A DNA stretch of 64,000 nt from contig NC_092525.1 in assembly GCF_037038585.1 (NCBI RefSeq), positions 21,844,867-21,908,866 of the forward strand, written 5' to 3'. The position numbers and the translations under genes are program-made. This stretch comes from Patagioenas fasciata (taxonomy: Eukaryota > Chordata > Aves > Columbiformes > Columbidae). Shown one piece after another: positions 13,901-26,400 of the stretch. The notes under the pieces were generated by a model, which was given only the letters and a program-made list of their open reading frames with translations, did not search any database and was not told the DNA's origin. How positions within the stretch are numbered: the first letter of the stretch is position 1; each line of letters begins with the position of its first letter.

Positions 13901-16900
13901 TTTTTTTCTTGATTTTTTCCAGAGATTGGCACTTCTCTGGTATAATATGACACGGGGAAATACAGAACATTACCTTGAATTGTGGGTAAAAGAGCTAACC
14001 TTGATCAAGGCTATTGAAATGTGCCCTCTACTAATTTTTTCCACTCTTGTTAAATTTGGCAGCTCCCTCCCCATCCAGAATGCATCTGAAAATCCCTCCA
14101 AATGTCTTCCAAATGCTTTGTGAGATAAGGCTGCATGCATGAAAGGCGAGTCTGCAAAAGTCATATGATTTAGCGAAGCACTGAGTGACCATCCTTTAAA
14201 TTTTTTTAAGCTGTCACAAATTAGTCTTCTATTTTTTTATTTTACTTTTATTCTAACATGATGGCTATAACTATTCTAAAATTATTGCTAAGTTCTGCAA
14301 AATCTTGGCTGACATTACTTTGACCTAATAGATTTCTAATTCTTTAAATCTGTTACGGTCTTTATGTGAGTATTCCTCATCTACTTCACAGGTTTTAATG
14401 ATACTGAGCTTATTACCCTGGTATTTATCTCAGCACTTCCATGTAACTGTTATTTTTTGAGCCAAATCCTCTGTTTCAGTTCAGAACAGAAAGGCAGAAT
14501 GATTGGAAACAACTTCCAGAGTATTTTTGCATTGTCAGGAAGCCTCAATATGCTGTAAAGCATCTCAGCAGTGTCTGTGTGCCAGCACTTGCTCTCTGCC
14601 TCTGTCATTGCACAGGTGATGGTGCACAGACAGGCTGTACTGACCTCTTAGAATAAGATAATTTATCTTTTTATTTACGTTGCCTACTTTGTGACCTCCC
14701 TTGTAGGACTTTACAGGTGAAGAGATAGAAACTTAACTGACAGTGAATTGTCCTTTCTCTCTCTTTTTTGGGTTTGCACAAAACAATTGTGATTTAACAG
14801 GAACCTGCATCTGGATGTTCCACAGCAAGCTCAGTACTTCTTTCTTTATGTTTTCTTGGGAATCCAAGAGCAGAGCAGGGTAAACCAGAGTGACATTTAG
14901 GCCGATGTTGCCTCCAGGGAGCACTTTACTCAGGGGGGGCACAGTGCAGATAAGTGCTGGTACATCTGTAGCTGATTTCCCGAGACTCACCTCCATGCAT
15001 TCAACTCCTGGACTCCCAGTTCCCACGAAGGTGCCAGCATGCCTGGGCTGCCTTCTGTCCTAGTGCCTTCCACAGCTGAGTCCTGTGCTGTGGAGCTCCT
15101 GGTAAGCTGCTCAGCAGACAGAAGGTTCAGAGGTTGCCTTTCCTGCCTGCCTCTGGCCTACCAGACGTTTGTGCAGCTGTTCTGCAGCCCCACTGCAGCA
15201 GCATTTGGTGCTGAGCTGAGGGACGTGTGGCAAACCAAACCTTAACTGAGCCTGCACAGTGCTACGTGTGGTGTGGGCATGATCTAACCCATCCTGTGTG
15301 CAACTCAGCAGGCATTTCCAGCTCCCTCCTCCCTCATTTGATCTGAAGCTATTTTTTATATTTTACTTTTGCTTGGGAGGAAACTTCAGAACTGAAATCC
15401 TGGAATATACTGTTTTGCAATCAATACAAATACGCTTATCAGTAGCCTTGGGCTTGGGAAGCACACAGACTGCAGCAGTACCTCTCTTATTGACTCTACA
15501 TCTTCATTCCTGTTGCTCAGAGATATGGATGCTGAAGCATGCAAAAGATGAGAATTTTACCCTGCTAATTCAGCCATCCCCATTTTTCTTTATCTCTCCA
15601 CCCCTATCTCAGCGTGACGTACACCTTCTACCTAACTGGTAAACAGAATTGGAAATTTGTGAAAACAACTGGGTTGTTATAGTAGAAAAGCCTTTCCCTG
15701 TTTAGTTGAGGTGTAAGAACTGCAGCCCTTGCTTGCCTCAAGAGCTTTTATTTGGGGAAAGCTACAGTGGCAACAAATTCCAGTCTGAGCTTTCATCTAA
15801 AGGGGGCTAGAATACCAAATCTGCTGCAAAAGGTGTCCACAGGGCCAGCTGCTCTGATGACCCCAGACTGCTTCTGGTTGATGGACAGAAGCCAAAAATG
15901 ATCAGGATTTTTTTAGTTTGTTCTTCAAGGTTCAGATAATGTTTCCTGTGGTTCTTTAGGTCTGAATTCTATTTGAAGGTATTTATTTGTAAGGAATCTG
16001 TGTAGCGAACAGTGACCTGTGTTATTATTGTACCACAAAAGCTATGAATTGACAGTGGAGCTATAACATGGGTCCTACCATATTTACTGATGGGTAGGTT
16101 AAACATCAATGACACTTTAAAGCAGTCTTTAGCTTTCAAAAGGCTTGGATGTCTGTGGGATTGAGGAGGGATTTAAACTTTTAATTAAGTTAGAATGGAG
16201 TGGCAGAACTATTAAAAAAAATGGACAATAATAATATAAAGGTGAATTGAGCAGGGTAAGGATGTGAGGCTGTTGCATTGGGTGAAATAGTGGCATTAAA
16301 TTTTTTCAGTTCTTATACTGAAACATAACTGGCATCTTGGTTCTGTATGTTAGAAGCCGGGGTCCCTCTAGTGCTGGAATATTCATTTTCTGGAATGAAT
16401 GTAGGGGTCTTTTTCTGAACATAAAGAATCTTTCTTTTGAAGCCCTTTCTTGCTCGACGGACAAGGACATTTGTTTATGCTTATGAAGCCAGATTTTGCC
16501 ATGCACACTGCATAAGAAGTCCCACTGAAATCAATTAAAGAATGTATGTCATAAGTGACCATTCTGTATGAGTAAGGATGGTAATATCTGGTCTTGAGAT
16601 AAACCACAGAAGGAGAAAAGTCTGGTTTAATACTTTATTTTTATAAATTATGAAGAAAACACAAGACAGATCAGTACAAACATGTTGCAGACATTGAGGT
16701 GAGCAGGATTTCTTCTAAACAGCCTGATAGCTGGGTTACACCCTGCAAGGGTGATCTTGTGATGAATACAGAAATAAACTAATTAGCAGCATTTTCTGTG
16801 AGAGACTAATATCCTGCTATAGCAGCCCAAAATACTGGGAACCAAAGAAAAAAGAAATGGATGAAAGGATGGGAAATAAAGGCCTTTAAAGGAAAAGACA

Positions 16901-17523
16901 AAAGGAAAAAAAAAAATCTGCCTCTGAGCAGATTCCAAATGGATGATTGACATAAAGGATCCTGGTATTGTCTCCCACCTTCTGTTAGAGCTGTCTTACG
17001 GCTTGAACTAAGGAAATCTTAATTTTCTAGACGGGTGTATAAGGAAAAGCATCTTGAATTCCCTGGCCCAATGCCTCATTGAAGCATCAATTCATATGCA
17101 GTTTCAGAATGGGCCTGGCTAACAAGTGTCTCTGTTAGAATCCTGAAAAGCTTTCAAGGATGTGCAGGGGCTGTTGCCTGGCAAACAGAGAGGAGCTGTC
17201 TGCTGAAACCCAGAGCTGGTGCACATCTGAAGAGCTGGACCAACTGAAAATTATACCTGCTCTACTTACATGTATGAAGAGATCAGCAGGTTGGTGTGGA
17301 AGGGTGAAGTACTAAGACAGAATTCATGTGGTCTGTGAAATTATGGTTAGCAACAGCAAAAGGCTGACAAAGGCATGTGTTCACTTATCAAGTAACAGCT
17401 AAAGGCAGAAAGATGTAACTGATTTATTTCTGATTTAAATTTCTTAAAAATGACTGCTGTGATTACTGTACATCTGGATGACTTTTAAACAAAAGTACAT
17501 AGTTGCAACTAACATTATTATAT

Positions 17524-17547
17524 TTAAAAGAGCGCTTGCTCTTTTAA
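17524..17547. repeat. 10-bp perfect inverted repeat with 4-nt loop
   Basis: TTAAAAGAGC and GCTCTTTTAA flank GCTT. A tight hairpin; it can arise by chance at this length. Confidence 0.6.
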
Positions 17548-17589
17548 GAGTATTCAAATAAAACTAGAGAATATACATGCCACACTAAC

Positions 17590-17691
17590 AAGAGAAAGGA
17601 GAAAAAGGAAGAAGAAAAAGAAGAAAAATGAAAAAGAAAAAGAAAAAAAGGAAGAAAAAGAAGAAAAAGGAGAAAAAGGAGAAAAAGAGAG
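17590..17691 (+). repeat. Polypurine tract (GAA/GGA/AAAAG mixed), 102 bp
   Basis: All bases are A or G except a single T at 17639. Built from irregular AAAAG, AAGAAG and AAAAGG units. Such mirror-like purine runs can form triplex DNA. The complementary strand gives the artificial Phe/Ser-rich open frame seen there. Confidence 0.92.
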
Positions 17692-20600
17692 TGATTTAGT
17701 GATGGTCCTGAAGACAAACATGAAGGAATGGCACATGCAGCCATCATCTGGCTCATGGTGGCAATGGGCAATTGCAACTGAGGCAGATGATGGTGAGCAC
17801 TGAACAGTGCTCATGTGGGACAAACACCAAAAGCTCCAAAAAATCCCAGGCAACCTCAGCCTTTATGTTTTTTGAAGTGAGACAGCAGAGGGGAGTGTGC
17901 CATCCTCGTGTGTGCCACGATGAGGTTACCAGCTGTGGCTGCGTAAGGAACAGGTTGTGGAATGTTGAATGAACTGCTTGGCTCTGCTGGCTTTCTGTAC
18001 CCTGGCAGGGGTACCCACACTTGTCTCATCGTTTATTTACATAGAAGGATGTACTGAGATGTAAAGATACAATTTTTTTTACAACTACAGGTGACTAAAT
18101 GTAATAAACTGCTAGCAGTGCTCTGTTCTAACAACAATGCCCTTCACATTCAAAGGATCTTGCTTTCAAGAATTTTGAAATATTTCAAATTAATCAAGGG
18201 CAATCTTAAATCTGTGCAGTTTTCTGTGATGCTATTTATGCAGCCTTCCATGCTGAAGCCATCTCTGGTTGCTCACTGATGATTCCCTCAGATTTTATTG
18301 ATCAGGCCATGGCAGAGAACATTGCTCTAGCTACTTTCCTGTATACACTACTTGAAAACTTCAGGCATCTCTCAGCTCCTGCAGCCACACCAGCAGATGA
18401 CCAGGGCAAGGAAGCCAGGAATGCAAAAATGAGTTCTCCCCTTTTCTCGGGGAAGCGGTGGGGAGGCGAGAAAGGAGGAGGGATACATTTCCAGTTTACT
18501 GGACTTGCAGACGTAGTCATTTCTTTGTAGTTTCTAAGCTCTTCTGAGATATCTTTCCATAAATTCATAGGAAAGAGACCACAGCGATTTTTGCATGATT
18601 GATAATAGTGAATACTTCATCCAGAGTTTTAAACACTACAACCTTATGTCCTGAGCAGTTTTTCCATATCGCTTTTCATAGGACAGATAAAAATTATCTT
18701 GAAGTCTCCTATGTGTGTTTTATTAGTGTTATTTTTTGTTGCCATTTGTTGCCAATAAAATCATAACTTCAAGCACATTCATTGCTGAATATCTCATCGC
18801 AGAGCTATGTAATTATAATCTCTGTTAAGAGCTTGCCAGTCATATGGTCTTTTTTCCTCCTTCAGAACTCTTTCATTTTTCAGTTTATCAATAGCTCTGA
18901 CAGTAGAAGTAATGGGTGCTCTATTCTGGACTGTTTGCCTTTACATGACTGCTTCTTAATGTGTTATGTGGTGGTTTAATCTTTCCATCTCCTCCATTCC
19001 TTTGCTTATGGCATCGCTGTAAATGTGTGTTCTGTAACCTACCATTTTGTACAAGTCTGGGAAAACCACGAGTAATAAAAGTCTCATTCTCTGCTCTTCA
19101 AGGGGACAGGCAGGCAAACCGTAGCAATTATTAGCACAGAGGACAAAAAGATTTTAGATCTAAGTAGCTGGGTGAGAAGAATAGATACTTTATTATTCCA
19201 TTAGGTATTTTGTGTGATAGTCATATTGCGTTATCATCCCACTTCTCTATCATTTCTATTGATAGTCATGTTTATTTTCTATTAAATTGTTCCTGGAACT
19301 TACATCCCTGGAGCCATAAATTGTGCTGAAGTATGTTGAGATTGTGTACTTGCTTATGCATTTTTCTACATCCAAACTGGATAACAATGGCTAAAAGTGA
19401 TGCTCAGGATTTAGTTCAATTGAATACTTTATCAAAAACATAAAATAATAGATAGTAATTAAATGCTGTGAGCAACTGATTAAAGCTTTGTGAAGCTGTG
19501 TATGTATTCTGCCCTATTGCTGCTGTTTTCAAACAAAGGGCTATGACAGTCCCTCTGTGCTTCATTGACTTGTGTGAAAAAAATCAAACTTGTTATACAG
19601 CAAGGCCACTTGCATGGTCATTTCACTGCTGACATCTTGATACAAACCCCTTTGGGGTCTAACAGAGATCAGTTTATCAGTATACAGTAATAACCTCATT
19701 AAGTGCCAGGGAAATCATAAAGCATTAATGCTATAATGCCTTTGGATCTTAGCCATTATGTTACAAAAGCATTATTAATAATACTTTATGCCTCTTTATA
19801 GGAATTCTTATGAGTAATTTGAGATGCTGTATGGCAGGTGGATCAGTCGTGCTCTCTTTAGTCAGAGAGCTTTTGGATGAGAAGACAGGGACTCTTCCAC
19901 TCTCTTATCACTGCAGACCTGTGCAGCACGGGAGCAGTCCATGCAGTGCCCTGACACTGCCTTACCTTGCAAGGCTCTTCATACACATATCAGCATTCCT
20001 ATCTGTCCCAAACACTGTTGAGAACTTCAGCTTTAATCCTTTAAATATAACTATTGAAGACATCCATAGCTGAATATTATTGTCTTGTGGTTCACATATA
20101 GCTCAATTGCGCCGTAAGAAAGGTGACTCATCCTAGCTTTCATAAGGTGCTCCTCCCTGGCTATCATTGTTTTAACTGCCTCTAAAGCACTGTGACAGGT
20201 GAGCTCAGTCTAATGCCAGGTGTCTTAGCTGCAAGTGTGAGGGGCAGCTATGTACTTGCATCCCCTCAGGAGATGCTATAGCTGGTATTACTATCTATGG
20301 GTGTTATTAACATCTGATGCCACCTGGCACCTCAACAAATGGTGATCAGCATGAGTTTTTTCAGCTCTTTAGGAAAATTGCATAGTGCATTATGGACAAT
20401 AGCTCTTTTTGCAATGTTCCCAGGTGACAGTGATTTCTCCTTAGAAGACACTGGAATATGTCACTAATTCTGTGGAAGGTACTTGTTGGAGATTCACAGT
20501 GCCATGTAATTTTACTAATGAAACTATAAGGCACACAAAAGGCATTTCCAATCATCTTCTGTAATATAACCTTAGGACATGTTGGAACCATGAGTACCGA

Positions 20601-20819
20601 GATACTAAACTTTACCTGGACTCCTGATACCCAACCAGACTTTGCATTTTAAAGCACACAAATATGTATGATATTCAGAGGCTTAAAGTTAGACACCCAG
20701 GTACCCAGGAGCTAGTCACATCATCAGAGATGTTTTTTGAGGATAGAATGCAAGTTCTATTTAATCTGCTTTTGAGGCTTGGGGATTTTGTTTGTTTGTT
20801 TGTTTAAAAAAGCAGCTTG
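17692..20819. other. Intergenic DNA without a recognised gene
   Basis: AT-rich, non-repetitive except for a (GTTT)n run at 20788-20805. No exon-like frame or known element recognised. Confidence 0.55.
20788..20805. repeat. (GTTT)n short simple repeat
   Basis: Four GTTT units, directly ahead of a CR1 tail. Confidence 0.7.
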
Positions 20820-21118
20820 GTGTGGAAGGAGGACAGACACAGGCTCTTCTCACTGGTTCCCAGTGACAGGGAAAGAGACAATGAGCACAAATTGAAATGT
20901 GGGAAATTCAACAGGGATGTAAGAACCCTTTTTACTATGAGCTGGTGGAACACTGGAACAGGTAACCAGAGTGGCTGTGGTGTCTCCATCCTTTGAGATA
21001 CTCGGAACCTGACTGGACATAGTCCAGGACAACTCGCTCTAGCTGGCTCTGCTCTGAGCAGGGGGTTGGAACAGGTGATCTCCAGAGGTTCCTTCCCACC
21101 TCAACTGTCCTGTGATTC
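20820..21118 (+). mobile_element. CR1 LINE 3' end fragment
   Basis: A 5'-truncated CR1 of roughly 300 bp. Family landmarks in order: 'ctggttcccagtgacaggg', 'ggtggaacactggaacaggt', 'tggtgtctccatcctttgag', 'ctgctctgagcagggggttgg' and 'gtgatctccagaggttcc', then 'cctgtgattcc' at the end. Non-coding and moderately diverged. Confidence 0.88.
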
Positions 21119-21966
21119 CTCAAAGAACAAAAATTTGGTGCAGATTACATAATGTTGTGGAAATAAGGAAATACTAAATATAGCTGTGTGAATACAGGAC
21201 AGAAGACAGACTCTCCAAAAGGTATAGCAAAAAGAAATTACACACTTATTATCACAGCTGATGTATAAGCTCCCAGAGAGAATGTAGAGCTTCTCTCACC
21301 TCTGAGAGGAAGGCCAGGATGTGAGCTAATACACCAGTCAGTGCTTAATTAACCAAGGAAAAAATATCAATAGAGGTGCATCTGAATGTCACAGATAATA
21401 TGGAAATACAGTTTCTAATTTAATGCAGTAAAGCCTCTTGACATGCCCACCCCATATAAATGAGATCTAGACCATTATTAAATGGAAAGGATGATAAAGC
21501 AGGGAAAGGAGGATAACTAAAACAGCTTGCTGCAACTTCATCAGAGATGTGCTAATCAGAATCCTCTGTGTTTCTGGACGACTGTTCTTTCAGTTTCATA
21601 AAGAATCATTTTAAAGGGGTTAATTTGTCATTCAGACTTTTGGTTATAAATCAGTGCTCCACTATGGTTCAAACAAACAAGTCTACCATCCATGAAGCCA
21701 TTGGATTGGTAATATAGTGTAGCTTGCAGAGCAGGAACAACTTTTTCAGAGCTGCAGCCAGGCCTGCCAGCCGAATGCCAGCTAAAGAGTGTGCTCAGAC
21801 GCGGCCTGATATCTGGAGTATCTGAAGCAAAAGCCCTTGTCTTTTCACTGCAGATCCTGTGCTGTTCCATTCCTGAGAGTGGTGCTGGCATATGGATTTG
21901 AAAGGTGTTTTCTGTGCCATGGTATTAGGAAACCTGGTGCAGCAGCTGACATTGTCATTGGCAAGA
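21119..21966. other. Intergenic DNA without a recognised gene
   Basis: AT-rich spacer between a CR1 tail and the solo LTR. I see no element or exon in it. Confidence 0.5.
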
Positions 21967-22543
21967 GGTTCTGTTTTCAGATGGGATAGAGTTAGTTTTC
22001 TTCCCAGTAGTTGCTATAGTTCTGTGTTTTGGATTTAGTATGAGCATGATGTTGAACACATTGGTGTTTTAGTTGTTGCTAAGCAATCAAGGACTTTTCA
22101 CCTTCAAATACTGACCTGTCAGTGAGAAGGTGGGAAGTGCACAAAAGGTTGGAAGGAGACACAGCCAGGACAGCTGAGCCCAACTAACCAAAGGGATATT
22201 CCGCACCACATGATGCCGTGCTCAGTATACAAAGCTGGGGGAAGAAGGAGGAAGGAGGGGATGTTCAGAGTTATGGCATTTGTCCTCCAAAGTAACTGTT
22301 ACACGTGATGGAACCTGGCTGTCCTGGAGATGGCTGAACACCTGCCCACCCATGGGAAGTGGTGAATGAATCCCTTGGTTTGTTTTGCTTTTGTGCGTAG
22401 CTTTGCATTACCTATTAAGTTGCCTTTATTTCAACCCATGAGTTTTCTCACTTTCACCCCTCTGATTCTCTCCCCATCACACCGGGAGGACGGAGCAAGC
22501 GGCTGTGTGGTGCTTAGTTGCCAGCTGAGGTCAAAGCATAACA
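21967..22543 (+). mobile_element. Solo LTR of an avian endogenous retrovirus (likely ERVL/class III)
   Basis: About 577 bp strongly resembling a common avian LTR: 'gatgggatagagttag' near the start, 'gggacacagcc'-like and 'ccaactaaccaaagggatat' in U3, a TATA-like GTATACAAAG at 22225-22234, 'aagctgggggaagaaggagg', 'gggaagtggtgaatgaat' and a U5-like end with 'gagttttctcac' and 'gtgcttagttgccagctg'. CAAGA lies directly on both sides (21962-21966 and 22544-22548), fitting a 5-bp target duplication. The expected first TG reads GG, probably a mutation; the end is ACA. No internal retroviral sequence adjoins, so this is a solo LTR left by recombination. The 88-codon frame inside is not a gene. Class is inferred from duplication length and memory of the family. 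Confidence 0.85.
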
Positions 22544-22778
22544 CAAGAGTACCTGTTAACAGCCGAATCATTCAAACTGAGCTAAATCTTGATGTGTACA
22601 ATGCAGAGCTTCATTTCCTTGGACTGAAATAACTCCAATAAATTGTGTACTGCTGTTTCTTAGTAGGTCTGTAACAGCAGGTTATTCCTAAGTCAGATAT
22701 GCTTCAGTGGCATGGATTTACACTGAATTTCTGGGATGTCAACTGAAAGGAAATGGTTCTTAAGTAATATCCAAGGTA
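22544..22778. other. Short spacer after the solo LTR
   Basis: Unique AT-rich DNA. It would be the 3' flank of the small minus-strand reading frame that follows, should that be real. Confidence 0.4.
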
Positions 22779-22976
22779 TTATGTTTTTCTTTTCTCCTGC
22801 TGCCTAAATGATCTATCCTGCTTTAGTTGTATCCTTATTTTCCTGCACTCGAGCTCTAAGATTTGCACGGCAGCCACAATGCTTTCTGCATAGCGTATCA
22901 AATGGGTTGTGTAGTCCACAGCGACATCATCAGTTTCAGTTCTTGCTATAAGCCTCCTGCATTCACCCAGCTTCAT
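22779..22976 (-). CDS. Candidate small or terminal-exon coding segment, unknown protein
   Basis: A 65-codon frame from ATG to TAA that I do not recognise. Unlike most chance frames here, its product is coherent: charged, few Cys/Trp/Phe, with a likely amphipathic helix in which I, V, L and A recur at heptad-like spacing (about residues 27-52, around HLIRYAES and VQILELE), then a basic, glutamine-rich C-terminus. An in-frame stop lies two codons upstream, so it is either a tiny ORF or a terminal exon with an acceptor a few bases before the ATG. No strong pyrimidine tract supports that. No neighbouring exon was identified. Frames of this length occur by chance in 64 kb, so this is a candidate only. 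Confidence 0.2.
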   Translation of the reverse strand: MKLGECRRLIARTETDDVAVDYTTHLIRYAESIVAAVQILELECRKIRIQLKQDRSFRQQEKRKT

Positions 22977-23384
22977 CCCTCACTGTGACTTTTGGGGACT
23001 TATATGACAACAAAACAGTAAATCATCTTTAATTTTATAAATCTCTCTGTAAGCATGTGTTCTGTTCATGAGTGGTACTGGGAAGTCCTGAAAACTGTAC
23101 ATGCTTTCCTTATCAAACACAGGTAGTGTGGACAGTGATGACGGATATTCTTCTCAACCTCTTGCACAGTGGTCCAGAATCTTCCAAAAACAATGTTGTT
23201 ATTATAATACCAGCTAGGGAGCAAAGACTTTCTGTAGTTCAGGTGCTTTTCTAGTATTAGTTATTATCTAACATTACATAAATTAACAGTTTCTACTTCA
23301 AAGTAAATCCACTGGTGATAGTGCTTATAATGGTCTAGAGAAAACCTGTAGACCCATAATTCCCTGAAGTGTTGTTTCATCGAA
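22977..23384. other. Intergenic DNA without a recognised gene
   Basis: Unique AT-rich DNA with nothing I can assign. Confidence 0.5.
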
Positions 23385-23495
23385 GCCTATACCGCACAGG
23401 ATATGTTCTTTCCCCAAGCATCTGCTGCTGACCACAGCTGGAAGGAGGATACTGTGCTATGTAGATTCTTGCCTGGCCCAGTGCAGAAGTGATAT
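23385..23495 (+). mobile_element. CR1/L3-like LINE 3' fragment
   Basis: Motifs 'ccccaagcatctgctgctg', 'ccacagctggaaggaggata' and 'ctgtgctatgtagattcttg' follow the 3' untranslated end of older sauropsid CR1 copies (normally 'gatactgggctagatgga'). Decayed, with approximate edges. Confidence 0.7.
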
Positions 23496-26400
23496 CCTCA
23501 AATCAGCTGCCTGCTGAGGATAACTTATTGTTTCAGGTGATCTAAATTAATTTGAGCCAGCAATATGATTTTGAAATGCTCCTTGTTCCATGGCTGTAAC
23601 AGATAGTTCTCTGGTTGTGTTAATGATGACTATATTCAATAAAAAAGAGTATCTAAAAGAAATAATCATGGAGAGCGGAGGGAATGTGTCAGCAAGAAAG
23701 CATCAATATTATAGAAAAGAATGTGATCGTTCAGACTCACTAATAAGAAATACAATAACACAGAGAAGCTTTTGCTCTCTTTTGTGAAAAGAGGAAATAC
23801 ATAGATGGCTGAATCCATTCCGTTAGGAGAATAAGTAATCGTCATTGAGTACCTCTGTCTTTCACAGCATGCAATTGATTTTTAGCTAATCCTATGCCCA
23901 GAGAAGCTAATCCTTGTGTGAAAAAAAAAAAAATCATTGGATCTAAATCAGTTCTTATTTGAACAAGCAGGTCAACATCTGCGCAAACAGATATTGTCCC
24001 AGGGAAGCATATACTGTATTATCACTGGACAGGTACGTTAGTCTGCACAGTTTTGAATAAGGAGTCTGATTGTTCACCACCTCCATGGAAATCATAACAG
24101 TTCTGTAGAGAGCTCAGTCAGGACAAAATCACATATCCTAGGAGAAGCACAAGCAGCGGTTTAAGGAAGCCCAGACCGGGATGTTGCTTTTTGTGCTGCA
24201 GTACTTCTTAAGCAACAACACAACCTGCCTAATAAGATGCCCTGCTGTGTGTTTCCTTATTGCGCTGCATGCCAGCTACTGGCCAGGAATATCGCATCAC
24301 AGCACAGTAATGCTTCCATTAATGTAAGTGCGATTTCCTGGTGCTCCACGTCCCTTTGTCGTGTGCTCATATGCACAACTGCCTGTATCTGTGCTGTGCA
24401 GAAGGATGCATCCAGAATTCATTTTCTTTCTCATGGAATATGAAAGGTATTTCTGAAAGAGTAACTAGTGAAGTGATGAGAATCCTCCAGGCTTTGAAGT
24501 CTAAGCTTTGCTGGTGTGATTAGTTTAAATGACTCCTGTGCCATATAGGGAAGGGCTATCGATGGGTTTGGGTTTCTTCTCCCCCCTCTTCTGTTTTGAA
24601 ACTTCATATCTCTGAACAAGAGCTATTTGGAGCAAGCTCAAAGCTGCTGTTGTGTTTTCCAACAGGAGCCCTCCAATAGATAGGCAAAGAGGAAATTATC
24701 TGGCATTTCTGAGCAGTGCTTTGGTTGCCCATGTGCTACTTTATGATGAACTAGTTTGAGACGATGGTGGTGGGTGGGTGTATAATACAAGCTTAGTTGG
24801 AGGCTTTCCTCTCCAGCAGCCTAGGACACTTCTCAAGATGCACCCAGATGTACCTTTTCTGTAAAAGCTATTCAGCTCATCAGATAGTCTCCTACAAGGA
24901 GGACTAATCTTGGTGTTTGTTGCATCAGTCTCATCTTCTCCTCATCAAAATGAGTTCTCAGCCATCATAACCAAGGCACATCTGCCATTTATGCGATCAA
25001 AACTTCCCTGTGGTTGGGTATTAAGATGGACTGTATAATGAGAAGACTCATGCTGAAGACTGACTTGATTTACCAACAAGCAGAACAATCTTAGAATTCA
25101 TCATAAAAAAACATTTTAGTCTCTCAAACCTACTTGTTACTCAAGTACTCTGTTTCTGTTTTCAGCCCAGGAACAGAGAGGACAGCAGGATCCAGAGACA
25201 GCCATAAGCTGTAGAGGCATTGAGGGACCAGCATATTTCTGGCACCATTCAAAGTCTGGCCGGAGTGTTAGTTTTACGTGTTTGAATTTTCCTGTGGATA
25301 ATCACCCACATGCTGAGAGCCCAACAACTATACGGATTGGGTCCAAAACATCTTGCCAGATCATCACTGCTGAAACCTTCTACGACTCTCTGTGCTGTGA
25401 CCATGGTCTGCTCTAGCTGAGCAGGGTTTAATTGCAATCATGGGATCCTTTAAGTCAAGCTGGGCACTCATCCTCCCTCTTTGTCTTACAGTCTGACAAC
25501 TGCAAAGCAAGCTGTCTGACCGAGAGTCTGAGTAAGTAACAGCTGAACCTATGGTTTGTGCTAAAAATGAGCACAGACTTTACATAAATTTGTTTAGAAA
25601 AGCTATGACAAAGGAGTGTTAAAACGACAAAGTTAAGTTCACAGAAGTTGAGCTTTCCTATGTTTCCAGTGCAGTCTTAATTCAGTTATTTTACACAATT
25701 GAATTTTGTTAGTCTTCCAAACTAATCTTCTTTGTTAATATTCCATACTATGTTTTTTGCTTCACTTTTTGCTTTGCTTCATTTAAAAACCAGCATAATG
25801 AAGTGTACTCTGGGGTGAAATCAACAATCATAGTGAAAGAGCATCAAAGCCTTTCCTGTTGCAGAAAGTGAAGAGCACACAGCCAGTGATGCAAGGATCG
25901 TGTGTACTCAAGTTTAGCTGGTACTTCTTGTTCAGTTCATATTCCATAAAAACAGTAAAAACTATAACATTAACATCTCAGAAAGTTTATAAAAATGAAT
26001 GCATTGATGTCTGAAGCATTCATACTATTCTGATAAGCACCACAGAAAAGAAATGAATAATTCTGTTTTCAAAGCAGAATCTGAATAGTGTGAAATAAAT
26101 AATGCCTGGTGAGAGTGAATAATGAAGGGAAAATAAACTATTGAAAGCTACACATTAGTTGAATGTTGTTCATTCTGCACACTGAATGAGGTAAGGGTCT
26201 TATGGAAAACAGCATATGTGACAGTGTCATTTACAATGCTATCGTGGTGCCTGTGCATGAAGCACATAAATTACTTTTTCACAGGCAACCACACCATTTT
26301 ATGTGCTTGATTAGCAGCCTTTATAATGTAAGCATAGCATAGTTTTTGTGTGCAATAAATAAGTTACGTGGTTTTTGGCCCATTTGAAATCCCAGCTTCA

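Larger units (their letters stand above)
8296..17589. other. Intergenic DNA without a recognised gene
   Basis: AT-rich. Includes a short TGATCC-rich tandem patch near 8457-8492, a (CAAA)n tract at 10871-10947 and a small 10-bp inverted repeat at 17524-17547. Open frames up to about 120 codons are present but show no domain, splice context or coding-like composition. Confidence 0.6.

Noticed and set aside
17554-17853. Phe/Ser-rich minus-strand frames
   Set aside because: They are translations of the complementary strand of the polypurine tract.
22366-22632. 88-codon + strand frame
   Set aside because: It lies mostly inside the solo LTR U5-like region and has no similarity to a retroviral protein.
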